Source: Epiperipatus broadwayi
Lineage: Eukaryota; Onychophora; Udeonychophora; Euonychophora; Peripatidae
NCBI GenBank assembly: GCA_028023455.1
Contig: JAQFVV010006506.1
Location: forward strand, 870,501 to 934,500
Direction of reading: 5' to 3'
Length of the DNA: 64,000 nt
Shown: piece after piece, positions 10,300 through 21,829 of the stretch
Layout: each line of letters starts with the position of its first letter
How positions within the stretch are numbered: position 1 is the stretch's first letter
Position numbers and translations under genes: made by a program
Notes under the pieces: model-generated
What the model was told of the DNA's origin: nothing
Seen by the model: the letters and a program-made list of their open reading frames with translations, nothing else
Databases searched by the model: none

Positions 10300-13070
10300 T
10301 TTTAAAAAGTTCTGTTGGTTACCTTCCAGTTGAGTTCTTCCTGGGTTTGAATTCACTTTGTTCTCCGTTCCTTTTCCTTTCAATTTAAATAAGCAGTGTG
10401 ATTACTAACATGAATTAACTCTTTTCAAAACATTATACAGAAGATTGTTGTAGTTCTTTAAACGAATTTTGAAGAGCCATATAATTATTATAATCTGAAT
10501 TGGTCTTTTAATTTGATAAAAGAAATTTGACAATTCTCTCCCTGCATGAAATTTTATAAGCAGACTGGATGAATTGTGACATTCAACAGAAAATATCTTA
10601 TCAAAAGTTGACTTCTTCATGATTAATTTTGAGAAAAAGAGATATGCACCATTTTTGGATTAATTAGAAATTCATATTTTGGTCTACTATACAACTTAAC
10701 TTCATTATCAAATTCTGAGAAAAAAAATTTAAAAACTTGGAGAAAAAAAAATACCTTTAGAGATATTAATTTTTTAGTTAGTTAGCTCAGTTCTCAATCA
10801 GCAAAAGTTTCTTCTCTCTTCTCTTTTCTTCCCAGTTTTTATAGGATAAAAAGAAAAAAGAAACAGATGTTACCCCCCCCCCCCAGTGGTTGTCTTTAAG
10901 TCTAATTAAAAATCCCCACTCAGAATGAACAATAACTCTTTCTAAAAAAAAAAAAAAATGTAACTTTCCCAATAACTTTGTCTGATCTGAAACCAGATCT
11001 CCTTAATTAACACATGGATCTTTCTAAAGTGTTACTTTCCTAATAACTTTGTCTGATTTTAAACCAGATCTCTTTAATTAACATATTGATGACCAATTTA
11101 TGAAATTTAGTCAAGGAAACTCTAATTAAAAAAATAAGCCTACTAACAATTTTCTTGTCAAACAAAGGTTACATTCACTGAATCTAAATAATTTCTTATT
11201 TAGATTTACATTTTAAATACTATAAAAAAAATTATGTCAAATTTTCATAAAGGAAAGGAAAAAAAAAATCAAACCCATATATCTGTATTACACACACACA
11301 TGTGCAGACTATCAAACAGGAAACTGATTATCCAGATTATATGAACACAAATATCCCTCATAATTTCTTATAATTACAAGCACAAAATCAATTATAATCT
11401 CTGATAATCATAAACATAAATATTTACCACAATCTCCCATAACTCCAAACTCATTCTCTAAAAAAAAAAAACTGTTAACTAAAGCTACTGACAATTGATT
11501 CAATCTTACTTCTCATCAACTCTTTAGTAATAGATATTCTATGCAAACACAAACTGTCTCTATATATGTTACTTGTGAGCTATATAGCCATTACTTTCCC
11601 AAATAAAGCTTAACTTTTCCTTATATCAAAAAAAAAAAATTTCCACAATTACTTCATTTTATTATATTTGGTTTATAGATGGAATAAACCAAAGGGTTAC
11701 AATATATATATATATATATATATAGTACCCTCTCCGGAAACATAATGATAAGACAGACGACTAGCTCAGGTAAAATGATTATGCTCTGCTAAAACATATA
11801 ATCTTACTACAGTCAACGCATATTGTCGAGGTTATAGCCTCAGTAAATATTACAGTCAATAATAAAAATATCCCATGATAATATGTAGTATTTAACTAGC
11901 TCTATCTGATTAATAAATAATAAAATGGTTCGTTTTATAAAAAAATATTAATAAATCATGAGACAATAAAGTGAAGTACAAGCAGTAAAGAATTACACTG
12001 AGCCAATATCCCACAGGATTCAACCTCAATGGCATAATAAATCTATTCCCCTATGATTTCAAATAATATTAAATTCATAGCATTTTTACGACTTTAAAAT
12101 AATAATAATCAATTTAATATAATGTTACTAAATAAATTCTAATCTCTTTATTAAATATTATAATTATCTCAGATTGTTTAAACTAACTTTAATCAATTTA
12201 TACTCTTCTGTAGTCAAGTATGATAAGGGATTTTGTATCACCCTCAACTACACCTAACTAGTAATAATAAATAAATAATCTTATTCCTCACTGAATAATT
12301 ATTAATCTTATCCACTATTCATATTATGATAACTAATAATAATGATAATAACAATAATAATATAATATAATCTTATATTTTTCATATGGCATCTTAAATA
12401 GAATATGTGGTATAATCTGACATAATCTGATCATATGTGGCAACAAACAATATTAAAGTTCTATGCAATAAATTGTGAAATTAATTATGACCATAATAAT
12501 AATATTAATGCAAAAAGAAATTTCTCAAATATATTATATTCTGAAGCAATGTGATGTCTAAATACATAATTATATTTGTACTGTACAAACATTATGTTTG
12601 GTTTAATATCTGACAATCATGTATTTGTAATGATGAATAATCAACATAACACAAAGTTTTATAAAAACAAGTTTAACAAAATTTATTATTCTATACTTTT
12701 AACAAACTATATACAATATTTACCAATATGTTGTATAAAACTTACAAATATCAAGTTAATTTTAGATAAATTACATACTTATACAAAAAAAAAAAAATCA
12801 ACCAGTAAATAAGCCTTTATTCCGACTTATAAATTTTTGCACATTTATTTAAAATAATAATAGTAATACTAATATATAAAATACACTTATGTTTAATAAA
12901 ATTTCCATAAATTGACATAGTTAAAAATATGTTTTTTTGTAAGTATATACAAAAATATAAAATACTGAAGTAACATTCATTTTTAAAATATGTTCACGTA
13001 TTTTTAATAATAAATTAATCAAACTTATAATATGATAGTGCAAGTGTTATTTTAAACATTTAGCATGGTT
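10300..13070. other. AT-rich region with homopolymers, no supported gene
   Basis: Contains a run of about 14 C (from about 10872), several A runs of 9-14, and (TA)n at 11701-11724. The phrase CTTTGTCTGAT followed by AACCAGATCTC occurs twice (about 10975-11005 and 11045-11075), a short local duplication. No protein family was recognised on either strand. Confidence 0.6.
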
Positions 13071-13075
13071 ATTTC
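13071..13075 (+). repeat. 5-bp target-site duplication, left copy (ATTTC)
   Basis: ATTTC directly precedes the 5' LTR and recurs at 14144-14148 directly after the 3' LTR. Five bases is the duplication length expected of Gypsy-type integrases, so this fixes both element ends. Confidence 0.8.
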
Positions 13076-13286
13076 TGTAATGTCACCTGCCATTATTATA
13101 GTGTAATGTCACCTGCCATTAGTGAAGTGTGGAACGTTCTATCTAATATAGAAGTGAGTTAGAAAACTATCTTAGAGCATACTTTATAGCGATGTATTAT
13201 TTTTATTTGTGTTAAAGTTGTTAATAAACCTATTTTTTGTTACCAAATCTGTTGGAGAATTTATTTAAGTTGACACATACACGTCA
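13076..13286 (+). repeat. 5' LTR of a deleted Gypsy-type element
   Basis: The 211-bp repeat starts TGTAATGTCACC and ends ACGTCA. It matches 13910-14143 almost throughout but lacks about 23 bp present in that copy. Both LTRs open with an internal duplication of the GTAATGTCACCTGCCATTA segment. An AATAAA signal occurs in TTAATAAACC near 13222. A PBS-like TGGCGCAGTC follows at 13290-13299. Confidence 0.9.
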
Positions 13287-13341
13287 AATTGGCGCAGTCA
13301 AGGATAGAACCTGTAAAAGAAAACATTAAATGTAATCAGCA

Positions 13342-13690
13342 ATGGCCGCCATGTTCCAAATGTCAATAGGGGAATTTGATATTGAGAACCCTACCAACTG
13401 GTCACTATACGTTAAACACGTGGGAAAATTTTTCCCTGTTAACAATATCAAGGAAAACCACATTAAGGTGGCCATATTACTTGGATTTTCCGGAATGAAA
13501 GTGCTCCAAATCGCAAACCATCTATGTGAACCGGCAGAGCCCGAAACTTTACAATATGACGATGTGGTTGAAAGATTAACTTCAGAGTTCTGCCCGCTAC
13601 CATGTAAGCACATAGCTAGACTACATTTTCGTTTATGACATCAATCCAAACTGGAAGTATACATATACTGCTCAAATCAATGGGAATAAA
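13342..13690 (+). pseudogene. gag N-terminal fragment, Gypsy-type
   Basis: Begins MAAMFQMSIGEFD in a good start context about 40 bp after the PBS. NWSLYVKHVGKFFPVNNI, VAILLGFSGMKVLQIANHLCEPAEPETLQYDDVVERLTSEFCP and ARLHF are typical of the capsid part of Gypsy gag, where a structural polyprotein packs the element RNA. An in-frame TGA at 13636 lies where family members have arginine (RLHFRL, then HQSKLE). The frame then runs on to about 13690 before the internal deletion. No zinc knuckle remains. The stop looks like a CGA to TGA change. Confidence 0.75.
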
Positions 13691-13882
13691 CCTTCAGAAA
13701 AGAGACCTGATAATCCAGAGCTAAGTCCAGACTACCAGATACCAAAACCTCAGGAAAAGTTTTCAGCAGAAGACCCAAAATTAGTTCAACCAGAAACTTC
13801 GAATACAGTAGATAATACAGAAAATAAACACCCAAAGCGAGATAGGAAGCCACCCACTTATCTAAGTGACTTTGTAAGATAG
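13691..13882 (+). pseudogene. pol C-terminal tail fragment, Gypsy-type
   Basis: In a frame different from gag, the last codons read through RPDNPELSPDYQ and KHPKRDRKPPTYLSDFVR to a stop at 13880-13882. A basic segment followed by KPPxYLxDFV is the usual end of Gypsy integrase polyproteins. The stop lies 27 bp before the 3' LTR, with the purine-rich tract between, which is the normal position. Everything upstream in pol is missing. Confidence 0.75.
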
Positions 13883-13909
13883 CTGTTTTCCCTACTATGG
13901 GTGGAGGAG

Positions 13910-14143
13910 TGTAATGTCACCTGCCATTATTATAGGGTAATGTCACCTGCCATTATTATAATTAAAACAATGAAGAACGTAGAGTGTGGAACGTTCTATC
14001 TAATATAGAAGTGAGTTAGAAAACTATCTTAGAGCATACTTTATAGCTATGTATTATTTTTATTTGTGTTAAAGTTGTTAATAAACCTATTTTTTGTTAC
14101 CAAATCTGTTGGAGAATTTATTTAAGTTGACGCATATGCGTCA
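13910..14143 (+). repeat. 3' LTR of the deleted Gypsy-type element
   Basis: A 234-bp copy of the 5' LTR. Its last 16 bp (14128-14143) form the perfect palindrome TGACGCATATGCGTCA; the 5' LTR has a mutated version. It keeps about 23 bp that the 5' LTR lacks between the duplicated head segment and GTGTGGAACG. The right-hand ATTTC duplication follows at 14144-14148. Confidence 0.9.
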
Positions 14144-14149
14144 ATTTCA

Positions 14150-15670
14150 ATAAATAAATTGACTTTAATGAAATAATATTAATAATGTTTATATATATAT
14201 ATACCTTGCTTGATACTACTCTAAATAAAATCCTTAAGTGTGTGCTTCATGTATGTTTAAAACATAAAGTAATATTCACAAAAATATAAGCATTCATTCC
14301 AGTCTGAGTTGTTCATTGTCGATATTCCTATTTTTTTTAAAAATATGCATTAACTCGTAAAAATTAATTATCAAAATTATTCAAAAAATCTCGTGAATAA
14401 TTATCATATCTTTTTATGTTCTTAAAATTAGTTTAATAAAAATATGAAAAATATCTATGATTCTTTATTATTCCCTGTTAATATTTATATTCAATCTCAT
14501 TTGTATCTAACTTTAATTTATACCAAAACATGAAAAACCTATCTCATCTATCTTCAAAAATAACCATTCTAGAATTCAAAATTATTCATTATTTTTTTTT
14601 ATAAATACAGTGTTATACAGTGCAATAACTGTTGAAATTACGATGCATAGGTATGAAGAACTAACTAGAGTATAGACTCAGTAGTATAAACTATATGAGA
14701 TAATCTACATGAATACAGGGTAAATAAAGAGGTATGACTTCTCTGTCTAATGACCTCCAATATAAGAATAATGGCCAGGCTATTTATTCAGCTTATTATA
14801 ACATTAAAATACATAATACCAATAAAGACACTGCCCATGGAAAATATATACAAAACAGAGGGCTGCGTTATCTGTACTTGCATAAACTACTAAGATAATA
14901 ATATGTTACTTTCCTATTCTCCATAGCTCCTACATATAAGCATTCCATTGGTTTCTTTTCATAATCCCAAGGTCACAGTCACTTAAAACTTCACAATAGA
15001 TTTAACAATCTACATCGCAAAAATATCTAGCATTACTGTAAATAATAAAATTTGTGTATGACCTTAACAATTTAAAACTATAACAAGAAAAGGTTTCTTC
15101 AAATCAATATTTAAAATATTTCTAAAATAAGGTTCATCCATTAAAGAATCATATAAAATTTATATGTATCAGTAAATTATATTACATTAGTAATATAAAA
15201 GAAGAAGTATGCATATCCCTTTAAAAATCCTAGCTCATATCTTTAGAATAAAAATAAAGTTTAATGTGTAATTAATGCATGCACACATGTTCACACGTTC
15301 ATATGGTAAGGTAATACTATAAAAAATATTCCTAGCAATTCTAGAAACACTAAAAATATACATACATATTCAAAATTAGTATATTTTATAAAGTTTAACT
15401 GGTGACATTTGTCAGTTACTATAATTGATGTTTTCTGGTCCAATATTCCATATAAGAAATATATTTAAGCTAAATAATATTCATTCATTACTATTATACT
15501 TTAAAAATATTTATGGAAAAATTTTACAAAGAATTAAAATATTCCTTACAATACTAATTGTTAGATTAATGTATATTTCAATGTAATTTTTCTTACCTAT
15601 ACTAATAAAAAACTTAATACTATAATTAGTAAACAAAATGATAAATAAAACTGTAGTTACGAAAACTACA
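14150..15670. other. AT-rich region, no supported feature
   Basis: No coding similarity, no repeat shared with the rest of the window and no structured RNA were seen. A short (TA)n patch lies near 14191. Confidence 0.55.
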
Positions 15671-15687
15671 ACTCTCCATAAAGTAAA

Positions 15688-15924
15688 TTAAAAGTTTTTT
15701 CTATTCCTCCTATTGTCCAATGCTTTAGAACAAAAATTTTTCACATCCCCGTCATGGTTGCTAAAATAACTATTATCCAAAGTTTTAAAACAAAAACTTT
15801 TCTTTTCCTCAGCACGGTTGCTAAGACAACTACTGTGCAAACCTTTAAAACAAAACTCGGAGCTCTTCCCCTGTGTGCATAAACTCATAACAATAAATGA
15901 AATGAAGTCAACTTTTGTATCCAA
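15688..15924 (-). repeat. 60-bp tandem repeat carrying a short open frame
   Basis: GGTTGCTAA and flanking sequence recur exactly 60 bp apart (from 15756 and 15816), and a third, partial copy follows. On the minus strand the 60-bp period keeps a 78-codon frame open, giving a degenerate 20-residue repeat of the form FCFKxLDNSxxSN (FCFKGLHSSCLSN, FCFKTLDNSYFSN, FCSKALDN). No family is recognised. A repeat unit divisible by three keeps a frame open by chance once one unit is open, so it may not be coding. Confidence 0.4.
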
Positions 15925-15929
15925 AATTA

Positions 15930-16780
15930 TTTAAACAATAATTATTAATCCTTTGATGAAAGTCTATAAAACACAGTCTATTATCTGCAGCTTTGCAGGA
16001 AAAATAATTATTAAATGTGATATCACTTGGGAAAGTTTTAAAATAATTTCAGGAGTTTTTTTACATTCACTTGGATTATACGGGTTCAGATGCATCAGTT
16101 ACGGCAATATAATTTCACGCGTGTTTTTACATATTTTTTTATATTACATTTAAACATCATTTTATGATAATCTCAATAAAGACATTTATAAGATTATATT
16201 TTAGTCAGGATAATTTATTAATTACCCATTTATTTCTTTTACTGATGATGAATAACTTTTAAAAATCAGTTTTACATTATTAAATAATTTCCGTTTTTTT
16301 TTAATAACAACTTGTCATACAAAATATTCTTTACAATCACTTCAAGCAAAGTTCATAATAAACTTTTAATGACAATAATTTCTTTTAAAATACTTACTGC
16401 AACTTTTTTTAAAATATACTTTTTTAAATATTAAAATTTAAGTTTTCTCCACATAGTTTTTTTCTTTCCGATTATGGTTTAACTATCCTCAAGATATAAT
16501 GCATTAAAAATATTAAAATCTCGGCTTATCGAATAAAGCTGTGGCTTTTGTCTATGCTAAAAGCAGAGAGAAATGACATAGTTGTTTGTGTTACACACTA
16601 TATTGTAATGCTGTGTTATGTATTTTATATAACAATATCGTACGAGGGTGTGTTAAGTTCATCATGTCAAAATTATTTAAATTTTCATTGGGGCCTTTTT
16701 TTAAATATGAATTGATGTACTGTTACCTTTTAACAATTTTAACAGTATTGTGATTGTTCCTCATAAAGCTGTAGGCCTCA
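15930..16780. other. AT-rich region, no supported feature
   Basis: Only low-complexity A/T sequence and chance open frames are seen. Confidence 0.5.
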
Positions 16781-16870
16781 TAAATTCTCTATTAGGGGTG
16801 GGGTAGTGCAAATTTTTTGACGATCATGCTTTAAGTCATGTTTTAGCGAGTAATTTCCGAGACCAAGAAT

Positions 16871-16981
16871 ATGGCTAATTCGAACACAGAAAACTTAAAA
16901 AGATGGGAATTGCCAGACATGGAAGCCGGCGCTGGAACATTTCTACAGCAGAAAAACATCCTGCTGAAAGAAAAGATATGA
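16871..16981 (+). CDS. Candidate short ORF of 36 codons, function unknown
   Basis: The frame starts MANSNTENLKRWELPDMEAG and ends in LLKEKI before TGA. The ATG has A at -3 and G at +4, a good animal start context. The segment is clearly less AT-rich than its surroundings and uses codons such as GCC, GGC and CTG that are scarce in the rest of the window. A 66-codon frame runs on the opposite strand over 16843-17040, so either strand could be the real one. I do not recognise the peptide. It could be a first exon, a small protein, a retrocopy fragment or chance; no clear GT donor ends it. Confidence 0.25.
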   Translation: MANSNTENLKRWELPDMEAGAGTFLQQKNILLKEKI

Positions 16982-17103
16982 TTGTGCGGCAAATATATGC
17001 GACTTGAGATCCATAACCATCTTTTGACTTTCATTTGCAAGTCTCGTTGCCGATGGAAATGTTCACTTCATAAAGGGCAGCTTGTTTGAGGGATTCTAAA
17101 TGG

Positions 17104-17800
17104 CCTTCATCAAATGTAAAATAATAAAGTAACTTAAGTTTTTATTTAAACATACATCCCTTCTTCCAATAATTGTCAATCAAATGTAAACCAATAAAAG
17201 TAACTTAAATTTTTATTTTAACATACACCGAAAAAAAACTATTTCTCCCAATAATTGTTGTCGGTAAATGTAAAATAAAAGCAATGTAAATTATTATTTA
17301 ATCATACAAACAAAAAACGCCCCTCCCACTAATTGTTGTAAATCAAATGGAAACCAATAAAAGTAAGGTAAATTATTTTTTTAAGCATAACCCAAATTAC
17401 TATTTGAACATACACCAAAAAAAAAAAACCTCTTGTCAACAAAAATTAAGAAACCACAACTATTATTGTCCCATTGTCAAAAATATTATTTGGGAAAAAT
17501 AATTTAGAAACGAAAGAAAATAAAATTGGTTATCAATCAAATGTAAAATAAAAGTAACTTAATTTTTTTTATTTAAACATACACACACAAAAAAATCCTT
17601 TCTCCCAATAATTGTCTGCAATCAAATGTAAACCAATAAAAGTGACTTAAATTATTATTTAAAGATACATAAGAAACCTGTTCTCTCTTGAATTTTGTCG
17701 ATCAAATTTTAAAAAACAGTAATACTATTTAAAAAACCCAAATTACTATTTGAACATACACCAAAAAAAGATCCTCTTGTCAATAAAAATTAAAAAAACT
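17104..17800. repeat. Degenerate minisatellite, ~75-90-bp unit
   Basis: About eight diverged copies of a unit containing ATCAAATGTAAACCAATAAAAGT, then TTTTTATTTAAACATACACC, an A run, and TCTCCCAATAATTGT. Clear unit starts are near 17110, 17180, 17262, 17340, 17540 and 17618. CCCAAATTACTATTTGAACATACACC occurs twice (about 17390 and 17738), so the array also contains a larger internal duplication. Confidence 0.8.
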
Positions 17801-17804
17801 ATTA

Positions 17805-19000
17805 TTGTCCCAAATAATTTATAAACGAAAGAATGTAAAATTTGTAATTAAAAAAAATGTCGATGTTAATAGAGAATCGCTAGCCCAGAAATGTTATATT
17901 AATGTGTTTTTCATTAGCGACAACACGATCAGGTGGCTGACACATGGATCAGAACACAACTGTTTATTTAATTCTAAATCATTACTTTAAAAGTAACTTT
18001 TAACACTTTGTTTATTAGGATTTTTAGTATACAATTTAACTATGGCCAGCTTTCCCAACCATATAAAAAACAATATTTAGCTTTACTTTATTATTTTAAC
18101 ATATTAACATAGTTTTTTATATATTTCCAACTCTCATTTTACTTTAACAATGTATTTTAAAATATTACCAACATTATACAGCAGTTATACTATGTAAAAT
18201 GCACTCTGAATTTAATTTTTCTTTAAAAATTAACTCGATTAAACCTATCTGGATCTGGTAGAAAGAGCACTATATATATATAGTAATGGACTAGCACGAT
18301 GATCGAAGCTTAATTTCCCTTTTATTTACGTATAATGGGGAATTCTTAAAATTCAAGATCGTCCATCCCAAGCAGAGAAAACATACAAACACAAATGAGT
18401 CTATATCTGTACTTGACCGAACCTGTAACTATACGGGTATAGCCCCAGGTTATCTTTCCTGGTCAGCTATCTCTCGACTGCTGTAAGATTTAAAGAGTTA
18501 CAGCACTTGGATATTTATAAGTTTTAATGGGATCAAAGTACTGCACCACCAGCCTCACATGCTAATTTAGTGCCCACAATAAATTATAATTATCCCCAAA
18601 CCCTACAAATATATTACTGTTTGGAGTGGTGAAGAATGAGACAAAACAGATTTAAATCAAGAAATATTTAATACAATAAATTAAATTAAAAAAAACACTT
18701 TAAATCATTTACACACAATAAAAGAGATTATATGCTATAATGCTATGAGAAAAAAATAAAAGATCCTATAAATGATTGTACATTTATGGTCCATCACTCT
18801 ATTTGCATATAAAACAAAGTTAAATAATGTCTGTATCATTCAAAGTAAGAATTTGGCCCATTATCTAAATTAAAGGTATGTGCACATGTAGATCTAAAAG
18901 TGTAGTTTACATATTTACCTAGGTTTATTGAGTCTCTGAAGTAATTTGAGGTCTTGCCGACCATCCTGTGAAATTTCTCCACTTCTTTAGCAGGGAACAG
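17805..19000. other. AT-rich region, no supported gene
   Basis: Holds a short (TA)n at about 18272. The part from 18300 to 18960 is less biased in composition, with phrases such as TAGTGCCCACAATAAATTATA that loosely recall the edge of repeat R1. No reliable boundary or family was found. Confidence 0.45.
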
Positions 19001-19009
19001 TCACTCTTA

Positions 19010-21680
19010 GGTTAGATCTGGTTGTGGAAACTCCTCCATATTTGGACATCAAGGACAAGGCAAAACGAACCCTCCAGCAGGCACTATGTCAGCAGTTGTT
19101 ACATGTAGACAGGAACTGTTAGAGCATGGTGAGTTTGAATCAGCCAGCGATCACGATGGCCCTTAGCCAGCCATTCCTGATGAGTCACCGATGTTAGAAA
19201 TCGTATCTTGTTCATTTAATTATCTGTTATTATGTTGGAGTCCCTTCAATACGTTTCTGGGTTTCTTTCTTGTTTGATTTTTTCTTTCTTCAACTTTAAA
19301 AAGATTCTTAAGTTTGCGTTTCCCTCAATTATATCTGCTTATTATCAGAGCAGTGTTTCCACCAACATCTGGACAAAAAGTCCAACTCAAAATCACCTTT
19401 TTTAAATTAAAATTGCCACATTCCTTTATTGTTTCAATTCTTTGTTTTTTAGCTTTTATTCACACCTTTCCTTCTCTTAATACATCTTTGGCCATTTCTA
19501 TAGATTTACTTTTACATAATTTCATAGCACTAATACATTTATTTCTTTTTTTCTTTTAATTAAACAGATTTTTAATAAAATGTTTTTTTATTTTTTCAAG
19601 CATTAATTATTGCTGTCTCTATCATACTTCATACATACTCCATATATGCATTTCATTTATCATCAAATGTGTACATTTATAACCCAAATTTTTATCTTTT
19701 GGCAATGTTTTAAATTTCTATTTTTGCTCTGATTAAACCTTTCAACATTACCCTTTCTTATAAATCATATTTTAGTTCATATTTTATTTATATTTCTTTA
19801 TCACTATTAATTTCACTAATACAGTTTCCATAATTCTAACTTTAATTATTTTTTATTTCTCAAAATCTTGACTTTGGAGGGTAAAAGATAAGAATCTTTT
19901 CCATTCTATTTCCCTCGCTTTTATTAATTAAACATTTCTTTCTTCATAAGTTTTAAATTCTTTTGCTGGTATTCCAAAACACAATATTTAATATTATTTA
20001 AATGTTAAATATCTATATGTGTGATCGCAGTATGTGCGATCATCACAATATATATATTAAAAGCCAGTAAAAATCACATAAATTAGAGTTATTTTACTAG
20101 AAGTACTGTAAAGGGTAACTTACAATGCACATATTCATAAAAAGAACAAGCCTGCTTATTGAACCCAACCCATTTGGAATTTTATTAATAGTGGGAAGAT
20201 TATTTGTTTGTTATTATTACATATATGCATATAATACATAATAAAATATTATTTTATTATAAATAAAATATGATCTATATTTTGAAAAGTAATATTGCAT
20301 ATATATAAACTATTTGATTAAACACTGTAATGTATATATATATTATAATGTTTTCCATTTTGCTAGGCCTCTACATGCTAATATAAACTGCGCGCGAGTT
20401 GATCAAGCTGTATCAAAAAAGAAGAAAGTTGTATTTCTATTCTAAAAAACACAGCTCTATTTCCTGATCAACTCGGCCTATTAAGAGTTGGTAATTATGC
20501 TATCGACGAGATCAGCTTTTAATTTATTTGATAGGTGCCAGAGTTGTACAAGAACTCAATGAAACCGTCACATAGCATCTCGCAAATTCAAAAGAAAAGA
20601 TATTTTTAAAATTATCAGTCTTAGATTTTAAGAATCGGTAATTCTACCATAAACTAGAATTATCTTTAAATATTATTTTTCCTGGAACCTACAACATATT
20701 GGCAAAGGTAAATTACATTTTAAATCTTATTAAAACTAATAATAAATTTAACAATAAAAAAATGATAATTATTAATAACGCACAAATGAAAATTGATATT
20801 AGAAATATTTTTTTATTATAACAGATTAAAAATCTGTTTAAGTTAAAATGAGAATTCCTAATCAAGCAAATTAGAGAGAACACATATTAATTCAAATAGG
20901 ACGCAATCAATAAAATAAAATAATTAAAAAGTTCTGGTATAAACAAAAGTCTCTTGTAAAAAAAAAATGAAAATCTCTATCAGGATTATTTTAAGACTCG
21001 TTTGCAAACATTTAATTTTGTCACAATCGGGAATAAGTAGTCTTACCGGTAAGTTTTAGTGAATTCACGATTGTTGTAGATAACTATGCATAGTTTTTTG
21101 GGGTTGAATTGAGCTCACGACCTTCTTTGATTATTAGTTGATCTTGGTGCTGGTTCCATAGGCTAGTCATGTAAGCTCCTCTGGTGTCCATTGGTAATGA
21201 TGTCAGCTAAAGCTCCAGTCTACTCTCGTATGAATAACTTTTTCATCGTAGAGTGGTTTGGATTCTTTAATCCAAAACCAACCAAAAGAATATCAGCTAA
21301 ACCAAGATGTTCCGCAAACCAAATCCCTCCTTTTTATACTAGAGGTCCAGTTTTCAGACTTCTGTGCATGCTATTATCACGGCATTTTTTTTGTTTATAA
21401 TCTTATACAGTCTTTATCAAATTTATGTAACAAATTCTATTTTTTTAGCATAATTCTGCCATATTTAATTACTTGAAGTATTTTTACTTTCTCTTATCTA
21501 GATTGGTAATTTATGTCTTTTGTTCTCTCCAATTCTACTTTTATTTCTAATTATATTTTAAAAAAATACGAAGAATAATTTAACTTTCATTGTACGTTAT
21601 TTTTTTTTTAAAATAAAATTAGTCAAAAAAAATCTAAATTTACTTTTATTTTTTAGCTTTTACCAAATGCCAATATATTT
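19010..21680. other. Region without supported gene; T-rich strand bias
   Basis: From about 19230 to 19960 the plus strand is strongly pyrimidine-rich, with many TTTCTTT and CTTTC runs, unlike neighbouring A/T-balanced sequence. The open frames in it (for example 19314-19559) have no family resemblance. The remainder to 21680 has no recognised content. Confidence 0.45.
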
Positions 21681-21825
21681 GTAATGTATATAAACATTAC
21701 AATATATATATATATATATATATATATGTAATGTTTATATATAAATATTTGATTTCATATTCACATTTCACATTTAATATATATATATATATATATATAT
21801 TAAATGTGAATTTGAAATCAAATGA
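21681..21825. repeat. Two adjacent hairpins built around (TA)n cores
   Basis: TATAAACATTACA (about 21689-21701) pairs across a (TA)n run with TGTAATGTTTATA (about 21726-21738). Immediately next, ATTTGATTTCA...ATTTAATA (21748-21780) pairs across a second (TA)n run with TATTAAATGTGAATTTGAAATCAAAT (21799-21824). Each can extrude as a cruciform. Confidence 0.75.
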
Positions 21826-21829
21826 TTTA

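Larger units (their letters stand above)
13076..14143 (+). mobile_element. Internally deleted Gypsy-type LTR retrotransposon
   Basis: Complete ends: two LTRs, a PBS-like TGGCGCAGTC just inside the 5' LTR, a purine-rich GGGTGGAGGAG tract before the 3' LTR, and a 5-bp duplication ATTTC. The internal part is only 623 bp and joins the N-terminal side of gag to the last codons of pol. Protease, RT, RNase H and nearly all of integrase are deleted. It can only have moved with help, or was deleted after insertion. The LTRs are similar enough that insertion is not ancient, but they differ by indels and substitutions. Confidence 0.9.

Noticed and set aside
12576-12812. 78-codon frame ending in a lysine run
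   Set aside because: AT-rich chance frame ending in an A tract; no family resemblance.
17104-17800. Possible CRISPR-like regular repeat array
   Set aside because: The units are contiguous, diverged and lack unique spacers; the whole window is eukaryotic in character.
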